From: Chloroflexota bacterium
GTDB taxonomy: Bacteria; Chloroflexota; Dehalococcoidia; Lucifugimonadales; UBA3495
DNA: 64,000 nucleotides
NCBI GenBank assembly: GCA_009840165.1
Contig: VXOG01000051.1
Location: forward strand, 1 to 64,000
Reading direction: 5' to 3'
Shown here: positions 1 to 6,398 of the stretch, in pieces
Numbering within the stretch: the first letter of the stretch is position 1
Layout of the letters: each line of letters begins with the position of its first letter
Program-made: the position numbers and the translations under genes
Notes under the pieces: generated by a model
The model's database searches: none
What the model was told of the DNA's origin: nothing
Seen by the model: only the letters and a program-made list of their open reading frames with translations

Positions 1-79
1 AGCACCCCAAATACAAAACCCCCGCCCCCACCCACCGGCCTAATTTATAACCCCCCACACCCGCAGCTTATGCGCTTAT

Positions 80-108
80 GTAGGGGCAGGTTTTAAACCT
101 GCCCCTAC
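80..108. repeat. GTAGGGGC-class palindrome (family A)
   Basis: Perfect 14-bp inverted repeat (arms 80-93 and 95-108) around one base; the outer part is GTAGGGGC/GCCCCTAC and the inner part AGGTTT/AAACCT. It lies in otherwise gene-free bases 1-130, which are C-rich at the very start and show nothing else. The same outer arms with different inner arms recur at 25153, 31547, 44402, 48896 and 58603. Confidence 0.85.
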
Positions 109-130
109 TCACATCTAGCCGCCACAGCCC

Positions 131-1081
131 CTAGAAAATCGCTATCGGGTTCACCGGGCTGCCCGTTACGTTGCGCAGTCGCAGCGCCCCTATCGACAGC
201 ATGAACTCGTAGCGATTGTGCCGCTCCGCAACTTCCGCTACCTCTTCCAGGTTGGCGTTGTCGATCAGCCACACGCCCAAGTACACCAGGCAGGCGATGT
301 GCAGCGGCGACACGATATTGTCGTACTCGTTGGGCCGGATGTCGTTGGACGTGTCGGTGCCCAGCATGGCGATCCCGCGCTCCTTGAACCAGGGAGCGCA
401 CGCTACGTGACAGGCCACGCTCGGCTCACTGGGTGGCAAAGGCCCTTCCACCAGACGCCGGCGGTAGTTGCCCGTCCGCACCAGCAGGATGTCGCCGGAT
501 TCCACGGTGACCCCGTGATCACGCTCCGCCGCGTCCAGGTCTTCCGGCATTACCGGCGCGTCGGGCGGCAGCCAATCGACGCCGCGGATCTTGGGAATAT
601 CGAGCAGCACGCCACGGCTGACCAGACCCTGCGCGGTCAGGTCGATGGCGTGGCTCTGCGCTCCTTCCCGGGACGTTACCACCGCCGCCGGCACGCCGTT
701 GTACATCAGACCGTCGTAGGAATAGTGGGACAGGGCGTCGATGTGGGTGATGGTCTGTCCGTGAAATACCATCCCGATGAACTCGGCGGCGCCCCGGCGG
801 GAATTGCGACGCTCCAGTGGGTCAGTATCCCGACCCTCGCCGCTGTCCACCATGAACCGCTGCACCTGGTGGCTGATGTCCGGCGCCATGTCGGTGGTGA
901 TGGGCCGGGCGCAGCTCACGGTCTCACCGGTCTGCACGAGCCCCGCCGCCTGCGTTCGCTTCGCCTGGGTGATCAGGTTCAACGCGCCCAATTGGTCCTG
1001 CTGGCCCCAACGTCCCCAGTTGTTCTCGTTGCGATACCAATCCAGCACTTGCGCCTCTGTGGGAACTCCAGAGAAAGCCAT
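131..1081 (-). CDS. Cyclase-family (kynurenine formamidase-like) metal hydrolase
   Basis: A 316-residue protein of the cyclase family (PF04199), whose characterised members hydrolyse N-formylkynurenine or open cyclic imides and lactones using a metal site. The metal-binding signature is seen as HGQTITHIDALSH, close to the family HxGTHxDxxxH, in the middle of the protein. The N-terminal W-rich stretch (WYRNENNWGRWG) is typical of the longer bacterial members. The ATG is preceded by GGAGGG. It follows fmt on the same strand after 64 bases, so the two may be cotranscribed. The substrate cannot be read from sequence; no tryptophan-catabolism genes are nearby. Confidence 0.82.
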   Translation of the reverse strand: MAFSGVPTEAQVLDWYRNENNWGRWGQQDQLGALNLITQAKRTQAAGLVQTGETVSCARPITTDMAPDISHQVQRFMVDSGEGRDTDPLERRNSRRGAAEFIGMVFHGQTITHIDALSHYSYDGLMYNGVPAAVVTSREGAQSHAIDLTAQGLVSRGVLLDIPKIRGVDWLPPDAPVMPEDLDAAERDHGVTVESGDILLVRTGNYRRRLVEGPLPPSEPSVACHVACAPWFKERGIAMLGTDTSNDIRPNEYDNIVSPLHIACLVYLGVWLIDNANLEEVAEVAERHNRYEFMLSIGALRLRNVTGSPVNPIAIF

Positions 1082-1145
1082 ATATCCCTCCGTGGCAATC
1101 CGCCGGTCTGCGCCGGCCGCGTTGGCGGAATTTTACACCACCGTT

Positions 1146-2129
1146 CTAGCCGAGCCGCGCGCCCTTGAACTCGGGGTAGCCTCGCAAAAACTCCCCAGCG
1201 CCGGTCGCCCTGCGTCCTTCCATTTGCAACCGCCGCACCGCCAGCAAGCCCGCTCCGGTTCCGATGACAACGTTCTCGCTGTCAGCGTCGGCAACCAACC
1301 CCGGTTCAACACCGGAACCAGAGACCGGAGCCACGTCCAATAGCTTGATCTCTTTACCCTGCCAACTTGTGTAGAGCCCCGGCCACGGTACATAGGCGCG
1401 TTGCATCCGAGAGAGGGTTTCGGCATTTAATGCCCAGTCCACCAGCCCGTCAGCTCGTTCCAGCTTTGCAGTGTACGTCGCCAGTTCGTCGTTTTGTTTG
1501 ACCGCGGGCACGGAGCCGGCGATCCATCCCGGCAGCGTTTCCACCAGCAATGCCGCGCCGTCGGCGAAGAGCGCCTCCGTCAACGTACCGGCGTCGTCAG
1601 ACGCATCGATCAGTCGCTCTCGTTGCGCGATGATGGGCCCGGTATCCATACCCTCATCCAGCAGCATCAACGAGACGCCCGTGATGTGTTCGCCGGCCAG
1701 GATCGCTCCCGCAACCGGCGCCGGGCCCCGGTGCCTGGGCAAGAGAGATGGATGCAGGTTCAGGCAGCCGAATCGCGGTATTGCGAGAACCTCCGGGGGC
1801 AACAGCCGCCCGTAGGCTGCGACCACAATGACGTCCGGGTGGTAGGACTGCAACTGTGTCACAACATCCGCATCCTGGAACGTTCTCGGCTGCACCGCCG
1901 GGATGCCGAGTTCCCGCGCTCGCTGCTTGACGGGAGACGCTTCATAGGCTTGGCCCCGGCCGCGTCTGCGGTCAGGCGGAGTATAAACTGCCGCCACCTG
2001 AACTTCCGGGTAGTTTTGGAGGGCATCCAGCACCGGAACCACAAAGCCCGGCGTGCCCATGAACACCGCGCGGTGCGATCCGACGCCGGCTTCACGAACC
2101 GGGGATTCGGTTTCCGAATGGCTTGACAA
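1146..2129 (-). CDS. fmt: Methionyl-tRNA formyltransferase
   Basis: Transfers the formyl group from 10-formyl-THF to initiator Met-tRNA in the cytosol. The formyltransferase domain carries the conserved NLHPSLLP loop (N124, H126) and MDTGPI (D162), matching the catalytic Asn-His-Asp triad of the family. The C-terminal tRNA-binding domain follows. The start taken is TTG at 2129. This leaves about 18 residues before the usual VFMGTP beginning, and no ATG lies between, so the start is uncertain. Its first codons overlap a plus-strand promoter at 2123-2151, so the divergent transcripts may interfere with each other. Confidence 0.95.
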   Translation of the reverse strand: MSSHSETESPVREAGVGSHRAVFMGTPGFVVPVLDALQNYPEVQVAAVYTPPDRRRGRGQAYEASPVKQRARELGIPAVQPRTFQDADVVTQLQSYHPDVIVVAAYGRLLPPEVLAIPRFGCLNLHPSLLPRHRGPAPVAGAILAGEHITGVSLMLLDEGMDTGPIIAQRERLIDASDDAGTLTEALFADGAALLVETLPGWIAGSVPAVKQNDELATYTAKLERADGLVDWALNAETLSRMQRAYVPWPGLYTSWQGKEIKLLDVAPVSGSGVEPGLVADADSENVVIGTGAGLLAVRRLQMEGRRATGAGEFLRGYPEFKGARLG

Positions 2130-2151
2130 GTGCCTGTCCTGGTTGTAAATT
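2123..2151 (+). promoter_or_regulatory. Promoter for the RNA/small ORF upstream of rpsP
   Basis: TTGACA at 2123-2128, a 17-base spacer and TAAATT at 2146-2151, a near-consensus sigma-70-type promoter. The predicted start is near 2158. It has the same hexamers and spacing as the hopanoid operon promoter at 7548. It lies over the start codon of the divergent fmt gene. Confidence 0.65.
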
Positions 2152-2157
2152 TGCGTT

Positions 2158-2396
2158 AACCGCTGTGCGGAAAATTTAGAAAGGAGGTGATTGCGAATGG
2201 AAGCTAGTTTAACATGCTGGGGCGATGGTAGGCACCAGTCTGGACACGACGGGGTGAACGCCTCATAGCGTCATCGCTTTTCTAAAAACGGCATTTAGCC
2301 CGTCAGTCGGGCCCAGACCAGTGTCTACCGTCGCCCCAAGGTTTTGGGAGCATCGGGCGACAAGCCAAAGGTCCAGTCTGGGCCCGATACCCTTTT
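2158..2396 (+). ncRNA. Candidate structured RNA / leader of unknown class
   Basis: Between its own promoter (2123-2151) and the separate rpsP promoter (2473-2501) lies a strongly foldable segment. Arms 2219-2243 and 2313-2337 can pair over 25 positions with two G-U pairs and two mismatches. Inside, 2248-2253 pairs with 2299-2304. An alternative helix, 2309-2318 with 2376-2385, competes with the long one. A 7-bp stem 2352-2358/2382-2388 is followed by ACCCTTTT and could be a weak terminator. No hallmark of RNase P, SRP RNA, tmRNA, T-box or cobalamin riboswitch is visible. It may be a small RNA or an attenuator leader. Confidence 0.45.
2197..2268 (+). CDS. Candidate 23-residue leader peptide
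   Basis: ATG at 2197 opens a 23-codon frame ending TAG at 2266-2268. It is preceded by AAAGGAGGTGATT (2180-2192), complementary to essentially the whole conserved 16S rRNA 3' end, with nine bases between GGAGG and ATG. The peptide (MEASLTCWGDGRHQ then SGHDGVNAS) resembles nothing I recognise and has no run of a single amino acid that would point to a classical amino-acid attenuator. Its translation would unwind the left arm (2219-2243) of the long hairpin, which suits a regulatory role. The frame could also be fortuitous. Confidence 0.4.
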   Translation: MEASLTCWGDGRHQSGHDGVNAS

Positions 2397-2472
2397 AAGG
2401 CCTGCCCGGTCTTCAGGCACCTAAACGATCCCGTCGGATTCGAAAGCAGATCGTCCACAACGCTGCGGCGGT

Positions 2473-2501
2473 TTGACAAAATCGGCGGCTAATCATACAT
2501 T
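2473..2501 (+). promoter_or_regulatory. Promoter of rpsP-khpA-rimM
   Basis: TTGACA at 2473-2478, 17 bases, then TACATT at 2496-2501. The predicted start near 2508 leaves a leader of about 33 bases before rpsP. It shows that the ribosomal operon does not depend only on the upstream promoter at 2123. Confidence 0.7.
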
Positions 2502-2540
2502 GAAAGATACCCTATTCGTAATTTCAGCAACGGAGTACAA

Positions 2541-2810
2541 ATGCTACGGATTCGCCTGCGGAGAGTAGGAAAGAAAGGCCGCCCCTACTACCGGATCGTC
2601 GTTACCGACCGTCGCAACCCGCGCGACGGCGCTTACATTGACGGAATCGGCCACTACGACCCAATGGCAGACCCTCCGGCGGTAACCCTCGACGAGAACC
2701 GGGCGGTGGATTGGCTGCGCAAGGGCGCTCAACCCTCGGACCCGGTGCGTCGTATCTTCGATTTCAACGGCATCTTCGAAAAGGTACACGCCGATGAAAG
2801 AACTGATTGA
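2541..2810 (+). CDS. rpsP: 30S ribosomal protein S16
   Basis: 89 residues, the normal length for bS16, a small-subunit assembly protein that contacts 16S rRNA. The N-terminus MLRIRLRRVGKKGRPYYRIV and the DGxYIDxIGHYDP-type segment are diagnostic. It is the first gene of rpsP-khpA-rimM, a common bacterial order; its last 17 bases overlap khpA. The spacing from the weak GGAG (2532-2535) to ATG is short, so initiation may be modest. The upstream region holds a structured RNA and two promoters. Confidence 0.97.
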   Translation: MLRIRLRRVGKKGRPYYRIVVTDRRNPRDGAYIDGIGHYDPMADPPAVTLDENRAVDWLRKGAQPSDPVRRIFDFNGIFEKVHADERTD

Positions 2811-3021
2811 GTTCATCGCCCGGTCTCTCACCTCCAATCCTGAGGCGGTCCGGGTCACCGAGTCCGACGAAGGCGATCAGATCGTGATCCGGCTGGAAGT
2901 GGCCCCTGAGGACAAGGGGAAAGTAATTGGTCGCCAGGGCCGGGTGGCGCAAGCCATGCGGGTTCTGCTACGTGTGGCCGCGGTCAAGGACGGAACCCGG
3001 GCAGTCCTGGAGATTGTCTAA
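2794..3021 (+). CDS. khpA: KH-domain RNA-binding protein KhpA
   Basis: 75 residues forming a single type II KH domain. The GxxG loop is GRQG within VIGRQGRVAQAMRVLL. KhpA proteins bind RNA, often together with KhpB/Jag, and are usually encoded between rpsP and rimM as here. The ATG lies inside the 3' end of rpsP, so translation is probably coupled. No other domain is present. Confidence 0.93.
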   Translation: MKELIEFIARSLTSNPEAVRVTESDEGDQIVIRLEVAPEDKGKVIGRQGRVAQAMRVLLRVAAVKDGTRAVLEIV

Positions 3022-3592
3022 ACGCCCTCGCTCCCGGCGTTACTCCAAACCGGCTCAGTCGCGCAGCCGGAATGGTGAACCTGTTCCTGATACCCCTGAC
3101 GATGCCGTAGTCGTAGGCCGCATCATACGCAGCCACGGCCTCGACGGTTCTCTGCGTATTCAGTCCCTTTCGGACAACCCGGCCAGATTTCTGGCCGGCA
3201 ACACGCTGACCATCGCCGGCCAGATGCGTACCGTGGTCTCCTGCCATCCTCTGCCCGACGGCCACGCTCTGCTGCGGCTTGAAGGATTGAACGACCCCTA
3301 CGCAGCCCGGCGTCTCTCCGGCGAGTGGTTGATCGCGCCCACAGATTCGGACCCCCAGCTAGCGGAGGGCGAATATTACCACTATCAGCTGGTGGGCCTG
3401 ACGGTGATTACGGGCGAGGGCGAAAACCTGGGCACAATCCAGGAAGTTCTGGAAACCGGCAGCAACGACGTGTACGTAGTCAGTTCGGACTCGGGTGAGG
3501 AACTGCTGCTACCGGCTATAGAGCAAGTGGTGAAGGAGATCGACCTGGCGTCAGGGAAGGTGCTGGTGCACCTTCTTGACGGCCTACGATAG
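3014..3592 (+). CDS. rimM: 16S rRNA processing protein RimM
   Basis: Ribosome maturation factor that binds S19 and helps assemble the 30S head. The recognisable RimM N-terminal barrel begins at VVVGRIIRSHGL, and the PRC-barrel follows (GEYYHYQLVGLTVITGEG, then LLLPAIEQVVKEID). The start is unclear. No ATG is in frame near the domain; TTG at 3014, overlapping the khpA stop, is the best in-frame candidate and gives about 30 extra residues. An earlier TTG at 2927 would lie deep in khpA. trmD, often next in this operon, is absent; a repeat and moaE follow. Confidence 0.88.
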   Translation: MSKRPRSRRYSKPAQSRSRNGEPVPDTPDDAVVVGRIIRSHGLDGSLRIQSLSDNPARFLAGNTLTIAGQMRTVVSCHPLPDGHALLRLEGLNDPYAARRLSGEWLIAPTDSDPQLAEGEYYHYQLVGLTVITGEGENLGTIQEVLETGSNDVYVVSSDSGEELLLPAIEQVVKEIDLASGKVLVHLLDGLR

Positions 3593-3616
3593 GAACGTCG
3601 ATCAGGTTTACGCTAA

Positions 3617-3645
3617 CTGGATTCCCGCTTTCGCGGGAATGACGG
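3617..3645. repeat. CTGGATTCCCGC-TTTCGCGGGAATGACG repeat (family B)
   Basis: Short palindrome with arms ATTCCCGC and GCGGGAAT around TTTC, flanked by CTGG and GACGG. It sits between the convergent rimM and moaE stops and could work as a transcription end. Other copies lie at 23485, 27591, 31451, 37681, 37748, 39138, 41220, 43889, 43923, 44442 and 57065. Confidence 0.85.
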
Positions 3646-3661
3646 CGTTTCTCGACGCGCC

Positions 3662-4141
3662 CTAGTCTCCCGCCACAATCGCGTGCCGTTCGGCGTGGGC
3701 GTGATGGTGCTCCGCTTCGTCGGCAAATTCATGGTCCTCGCAAGCCACCCAGCGCGAGCCATCGGCGAACCATTCTTTCTTCCAGATGGGAACGATGGTC
3801 TTGATGCGGTCCACCGCCTCGTGGCACGCCTCAAACGCTGCCACCCGGTGCGGCGACGCCACGGCCACCACCAAGCTGATGTGCCCGACGTCCACCCTTC
3901 CCGTGCGGTGGGCGATGGCGATATCTTCGATGCCGTAGTCCGCGCGCAGGGTATCCCGCACCTCGTGCAGCTTTTTGATGGCCATCACATCGTAGGCTTC
4001 GTATTCCAGCCGAGTGACTTCCTTGCCGCCGAAATTGTCGCGGGTGGTGCCCAGAAACGTGACCACGGCGCCGTTGCCATCCCGGCGCACCGAGTCGGTT
4101 ACCGCCACCGGGTCCAAGGGCTCGTCGGTAAGGATAATCAT
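3662..4141 (-). CDS. moaE: Molybdopterin synthase catalytic subunit MoaE
   Basis: Converts precursor Z (cPMP) to molybdopterin using sulfur carried by MoaD. Family features are visible: the GTTRDNFGG loop (normally G-x-T-R), then YEAYDVMA, RTGRVDVGHISL and the lysine-bearing PIWKKEWF. The chosen ATG gives 159 residues and has GGAGG nine bases upstream, inside moaD. The C-terminus carries a His-rich tail (EHHHAHAERH) not needed for the fold. It is encoded with moaD; the CoxL-type hydroxylase at 44.5 kb is an obvious user of the cofactor. Confidence 0.95.
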   Translation of the reverse strand: MIILTDEPLDPVAVTDSVRRDGNGAVVTFLGTTRDNFGGKEVTRLEYEAYDVMAIKKLHEVRDTLRADYGIEDIAIAHRTGRVDVGHISLVVAVASPHRVAAFEACHEAVDRIKTIVPIWKKEWFADGSRWVACEDHEFADEAEHHHAHAERHAIVAGD

Positions 4142-4143
4142 CG

Positions 4144-4392
4144 TCAGCAACCTCCGCTAACCGGGGGAATCAGGCAGACTTCGTCGCCGGGCTGGAGCAG
4201 TTGGTCGTCGTCAGCGTACTCGGCGTTCACCGCTACAACTATGCGGACTTCCGGCGGGGCCAGCCGGGGATGGTCGGCGCGGACGGCGGCGGTAAGGTCG
4301 CCCGCCGAGGCGCCCTGGGGCAAATCGACGGTCACGATCGAGGCGCCGGCCCGCTCCCGGTACAGTGCGAATAGTCGTACATCAAACTGCAT
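4144..4392 (-). CDS. moaD: Molybdopterin synthase sulfur-carrier MoaD, unusual Gly-Gly-Cys end
   Basis: 82-residue beta-grasp protein that delivers thiocarboxylate sulfur to MoaE. The C-terminal PPVSGG is the MoaD hallmark, but one more residue, Cys, follows before TGA. The active group in this family is the carboxylate of the last Gly, so the extra Cys would have to be removed or would block function. The codons for Gly-Gly (GGAGGT) double as the Shine-Dalgarno of moaE, whose ATG follows two bases after the moaD stop. Otherwise length and fold are normal. Confidence 0.92.
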   Translation of the reverse strand: MQFDVRLFALYRERAGASIVTVDLPQGASAGDLTAAVRADHPRLAPPEVRIVVAVNAEYADDDQLLQPGDEVCLIPPVSGGC

Positions 4393-4428
4393 GGTGATTG
4401 GGATTATGGGCGGGCAGGGGCGGCGGTG

Positions 4429-5094
4429 TCAACGGGCGGGGCGCTGATATTGGGAGAGGAACATCCTGGTGATGCCGCAGTATTCAGCGGGTTCAGAAGT
4501 GTAGTGGTCAAATATAGTAGCCCATTCTGAAAATGGGGCCTGCATCAACTGCCTTTGGATTTCCCTTATCCATTCCGCCCGTCTTATCAGAATGTCCCAC
4601 TTGTTCAACCCGATAGCGGCTATAGTACGAAGGGCCTTGTGGCGGTCAACATCACTCAAACCTGCTTTTGGAACTATTTCGCCTGTGCGGGCATCATATC
4701 CGAAGTATTCGTCAGGGCGCTCCGACATTGCAGTAGCGCAAGGGTCAACAAATCCACCCACCTGCCATTTATCTGCCTTTTCATCGTTGCACCTGCTGCA
4801 ACTAAATATCCAGTTTGACCATCGGTAAGTGAGCCGAGGAGATTGGCTGATGGGTCGGAAGTGATCTACCGTCGGCCCCAGACCGCCTGCTTCAGCGGCA
4901 TCCTCGCAACGCCGCTCGCAGTAACCGCACTTACCGCTGAAACGTCGGCCTAACTCCGTCCGAAACTGCCGCCAATAGGAATCGGTAGGTCTTCCACCTA
5001 ACCTATCTCGAATGTGGCTAACCCAACCTTCCGTGAATTCCCGTCGGTAGCCGGCAACACCCGTCGGCTCCGGGCCACGGTCAACCCAACGCAT
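4429..5094 (-). CDS. HNH endonuclease, PtuB-like (Septu-type module)
   Basis: 221 residues with a zinc-stabilised HNH nuclease core: CGYCE (56-60), VDHFRP (76-81) with the catalytic His, and CSRCN (99-103). This matches the TIGR02646/PtuB type, the nuclease half of Septu and of retron Ec78 effectors. It starts five bases after the stop of the ATPase gene, so the two are coupled. The Septu model is that the ATPase holds the HNH protein until infection and the nuclease then cleaves nucleic acid. The local sequence is less GC-rich than the flanks, which suggests acquisition. Confidence 0.78.
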   Translation of the reverse strand: MRWVDRGPEPTGVAGYRREFTEGWVSHIRDRLGGRPTDSYWRQFRTELGRRFSGKCGYCERRCEDAAEAGGLGPTVDHFRPISQSPRLTYRWSNWIFSCSRCNDEKADKWQVGGFVDPCATAMSERPDEYFGYDARTGEIVPKAGLSDVDRHKALRTIAAIGLNKWDILIRRAEWIREIQRQLMQAPFSEWATIFDHYTSEPAEYCGITRMFLSQYQRPAR

Positions 5095-5099
5095 AACCG

Positions 5100-6317
5100 C
5101 TAGGCACCATCCTGTGACAAATCGGACATCCGCGAACGCAGGTACTCCTGCATCATTTGGTCAAAGCGCTCCTGCTGCGCGTTGTGCGCGCCACGCGCCA
5201 GCAAGTCCTCGTTGACCAGCCGCCGTAATTCCTGCATCCTGGCTTCGTCCTCCGGCGTCAGATTATCCTTGTTGCGCAACACACGCAGTTCCTCTGCGTG
5301 ACGGGCCGTACGCTCGTCCGTCGGATCGTCAATGCCCATGAACGTGCGGTAAATCTCATCCGCCGTCCAGCCGATGATGTCCTGCTCGTTGCGCGACCAG
5401 ACCACCTGCCCGGTTTCGTCCCGTTTGAGCAGGTGAACCTGTCCCTTTTTCAACCCTGCCACCATCATGGGCGAGTGCGTGCTGGCGAAAATCTGGACGT
5501 TGGGGAAATGGCGTTGCAGCGTGGGGATGATGCGCCGCTGCCAGGAGGGGTGCAGGTGGGCATCGATTTCGTCGATGATGAAGATGCCGGGCATCTTCTT
5601 CCAGTCTGTACTCCCGTGATAGTACCTCTTCATTCCGCTTTCAAACTGTCTGACCCAGTCCAGAACGGAACGAGTGCCGTGGCTCAATTCCGGGAAAACC
5701 ACTAGCCCATCAGTGGTTCCGAACGCCTCTAATCCTAATTTCCAGGCATCTGCTCCCTGTGCGTCTGCAATGTCACAATCCTCAAAAACTTCCCCTAGAA
5801 TGTCTATGGAAAATCCAGAAACTATCTCGAGAACAACGGAATCGGCGATGATTTCGTGGCTATCTTCTATGGCCTGCATCTCCGGATTGTAATACCCAAC
5901 GTAGCCCAACTCGCGCATCATTACTTCTGTATCTGGGCCAACTTCGATTTCAATCGACTCGCCCGGTTCCCCTATATCCCCATATAGAGTCCCACCGGTA
6001 AGGAACGATGAGAGTAAATTGGCGGATTTGCGCTGTTCTCCGAATTGATTCGACCACTGCATCCAATAATAAGGATGGATACCACCTGTCCATTCATACA
6101 GCACGTTTTTGAAATGTGAAGGCAAACGCTGCCGCACCACATCCCCTCCCACTATCAGAGCCAGCGTCTGCAAAATAGTGGATTTCCCCACGCTGTTGGG
6201 GCCAATGAATAGGTTGACCTGCCTGTCAAATTCCAGACTTATGTCATGTAGTTCACGAACCCCATTATGAGGCCGAAATGGGCCTAATTTGGTGAGTTGT
6301 AGCGAATGAATAGGCAT
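5100..6317 (-). CDS. AAA/ABC-type ATPase, PtuA-like (Septu-type module)
   Basis: 405 residues. Walker A GPNSVGKST is at 39-47, an LSxG-type signature (LSHGTRSV) near 211, Walker B FIIDEIDAHLHPS with D249/E250, and the switch His in ASTHSPMM (278-285). This is the RecF/OLD-like AAA_15/21 class used in PtuA. The C-terminal about 90 residues are charged and helical (DERTARHAEELRVL, then a QERFDQMMQEYL stretch) and probably mediate oligomerisation. It is immediately followed by the HNH gene. No reverse transcriptase is nearby, so this is not a retron. The defence role is inferred from gene pairing. Confidence 0.8.
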   Translation of the reverse strand: MPIHSLQLTKLGPFRPHNGVRELHDISLEFDRQVNLFIGPNSVGKSTILQTLALIVGGDVVRQRLPSHFKNVLYEWTGGIHPYYWMQWSNQFGEQRKSANLLSSFLTGGTLYGDIGEPGESIEIEVGPDTEVMMRELGYVGYYNPEMQAIEDSHEIIADSVVLEIVSGFSIDILGEVFEDCDIADAQGADAWKLGLEAFGTTDGLVVFPELSHGTRSVLDWVRQFESGMKRYYHGSTDWKKMPGIFIIDEIDAHLHPSWQRRIIPTLQRHFPNVQIFASTHSPMMVAGLKKGQVHLLKRDETGQVVWSRNEQDIIGWTADEIYRTFMGIDDPTDERTARHAEELRVLRNKDNLTPEDEARMQELRRLVNEDLLARGAHNAQQERFDQMMQEYLRSRMSDLSQDGA

Positions 6318-6359
6318 GGCAAACCGCCTTTACCGACGGCATATCAGGTCAATCAGCGA

Positions 6360-6365
6360 TATAAT
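6360..6365 (+). promoter_or_regulatory. Possible -10 element of the M20 peptidase gene
   Basis: A perfect TATAAT stands 33 bases before the peptidase ATG at 6399. No good -35 is found 16-18 bases upstream (CGGCAT at 6337), so the promoter would be weak or activator-dependent. The ptuA-like start lies 43 bases away on the other strand. Confidence 0.35.
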
Positions 6366-6398
6366 CCTACCATACGTCCATCCTCTAGGAGCCTCCCC

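Noticed and set aside
2180-2192. Minus-strand reading AATCACCTCCTTT looks like the 3' end of a 16S rRNA gene
   Set aside because: No other 16S sequence lies next to it; on the plus strand it is a ribosome-binding site correctly spaced to an ATG.
2158-2396. Known RNA classes (RNase P, SRP RNA, tmRNA, T-box, cobalamin riboswitch, 6S)
   Set aside because: The diagnostic core sequences of the first five are absent. 6S cannot be fully excluded by eye because only shape defines it, but the strong ribosome site argues against it.
4429-6317. Retron carrying PtuAB effectors
   Set aside because: No reverse transcriptase or msr/msd-like RNA is found on either side.
6306-6398. N-terminal extension of the M20 peptidase from 6306
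   Set aside because: It would overlap the divergent ATPase start and is unlike the family; ATG 6399 has a good ribosome site.
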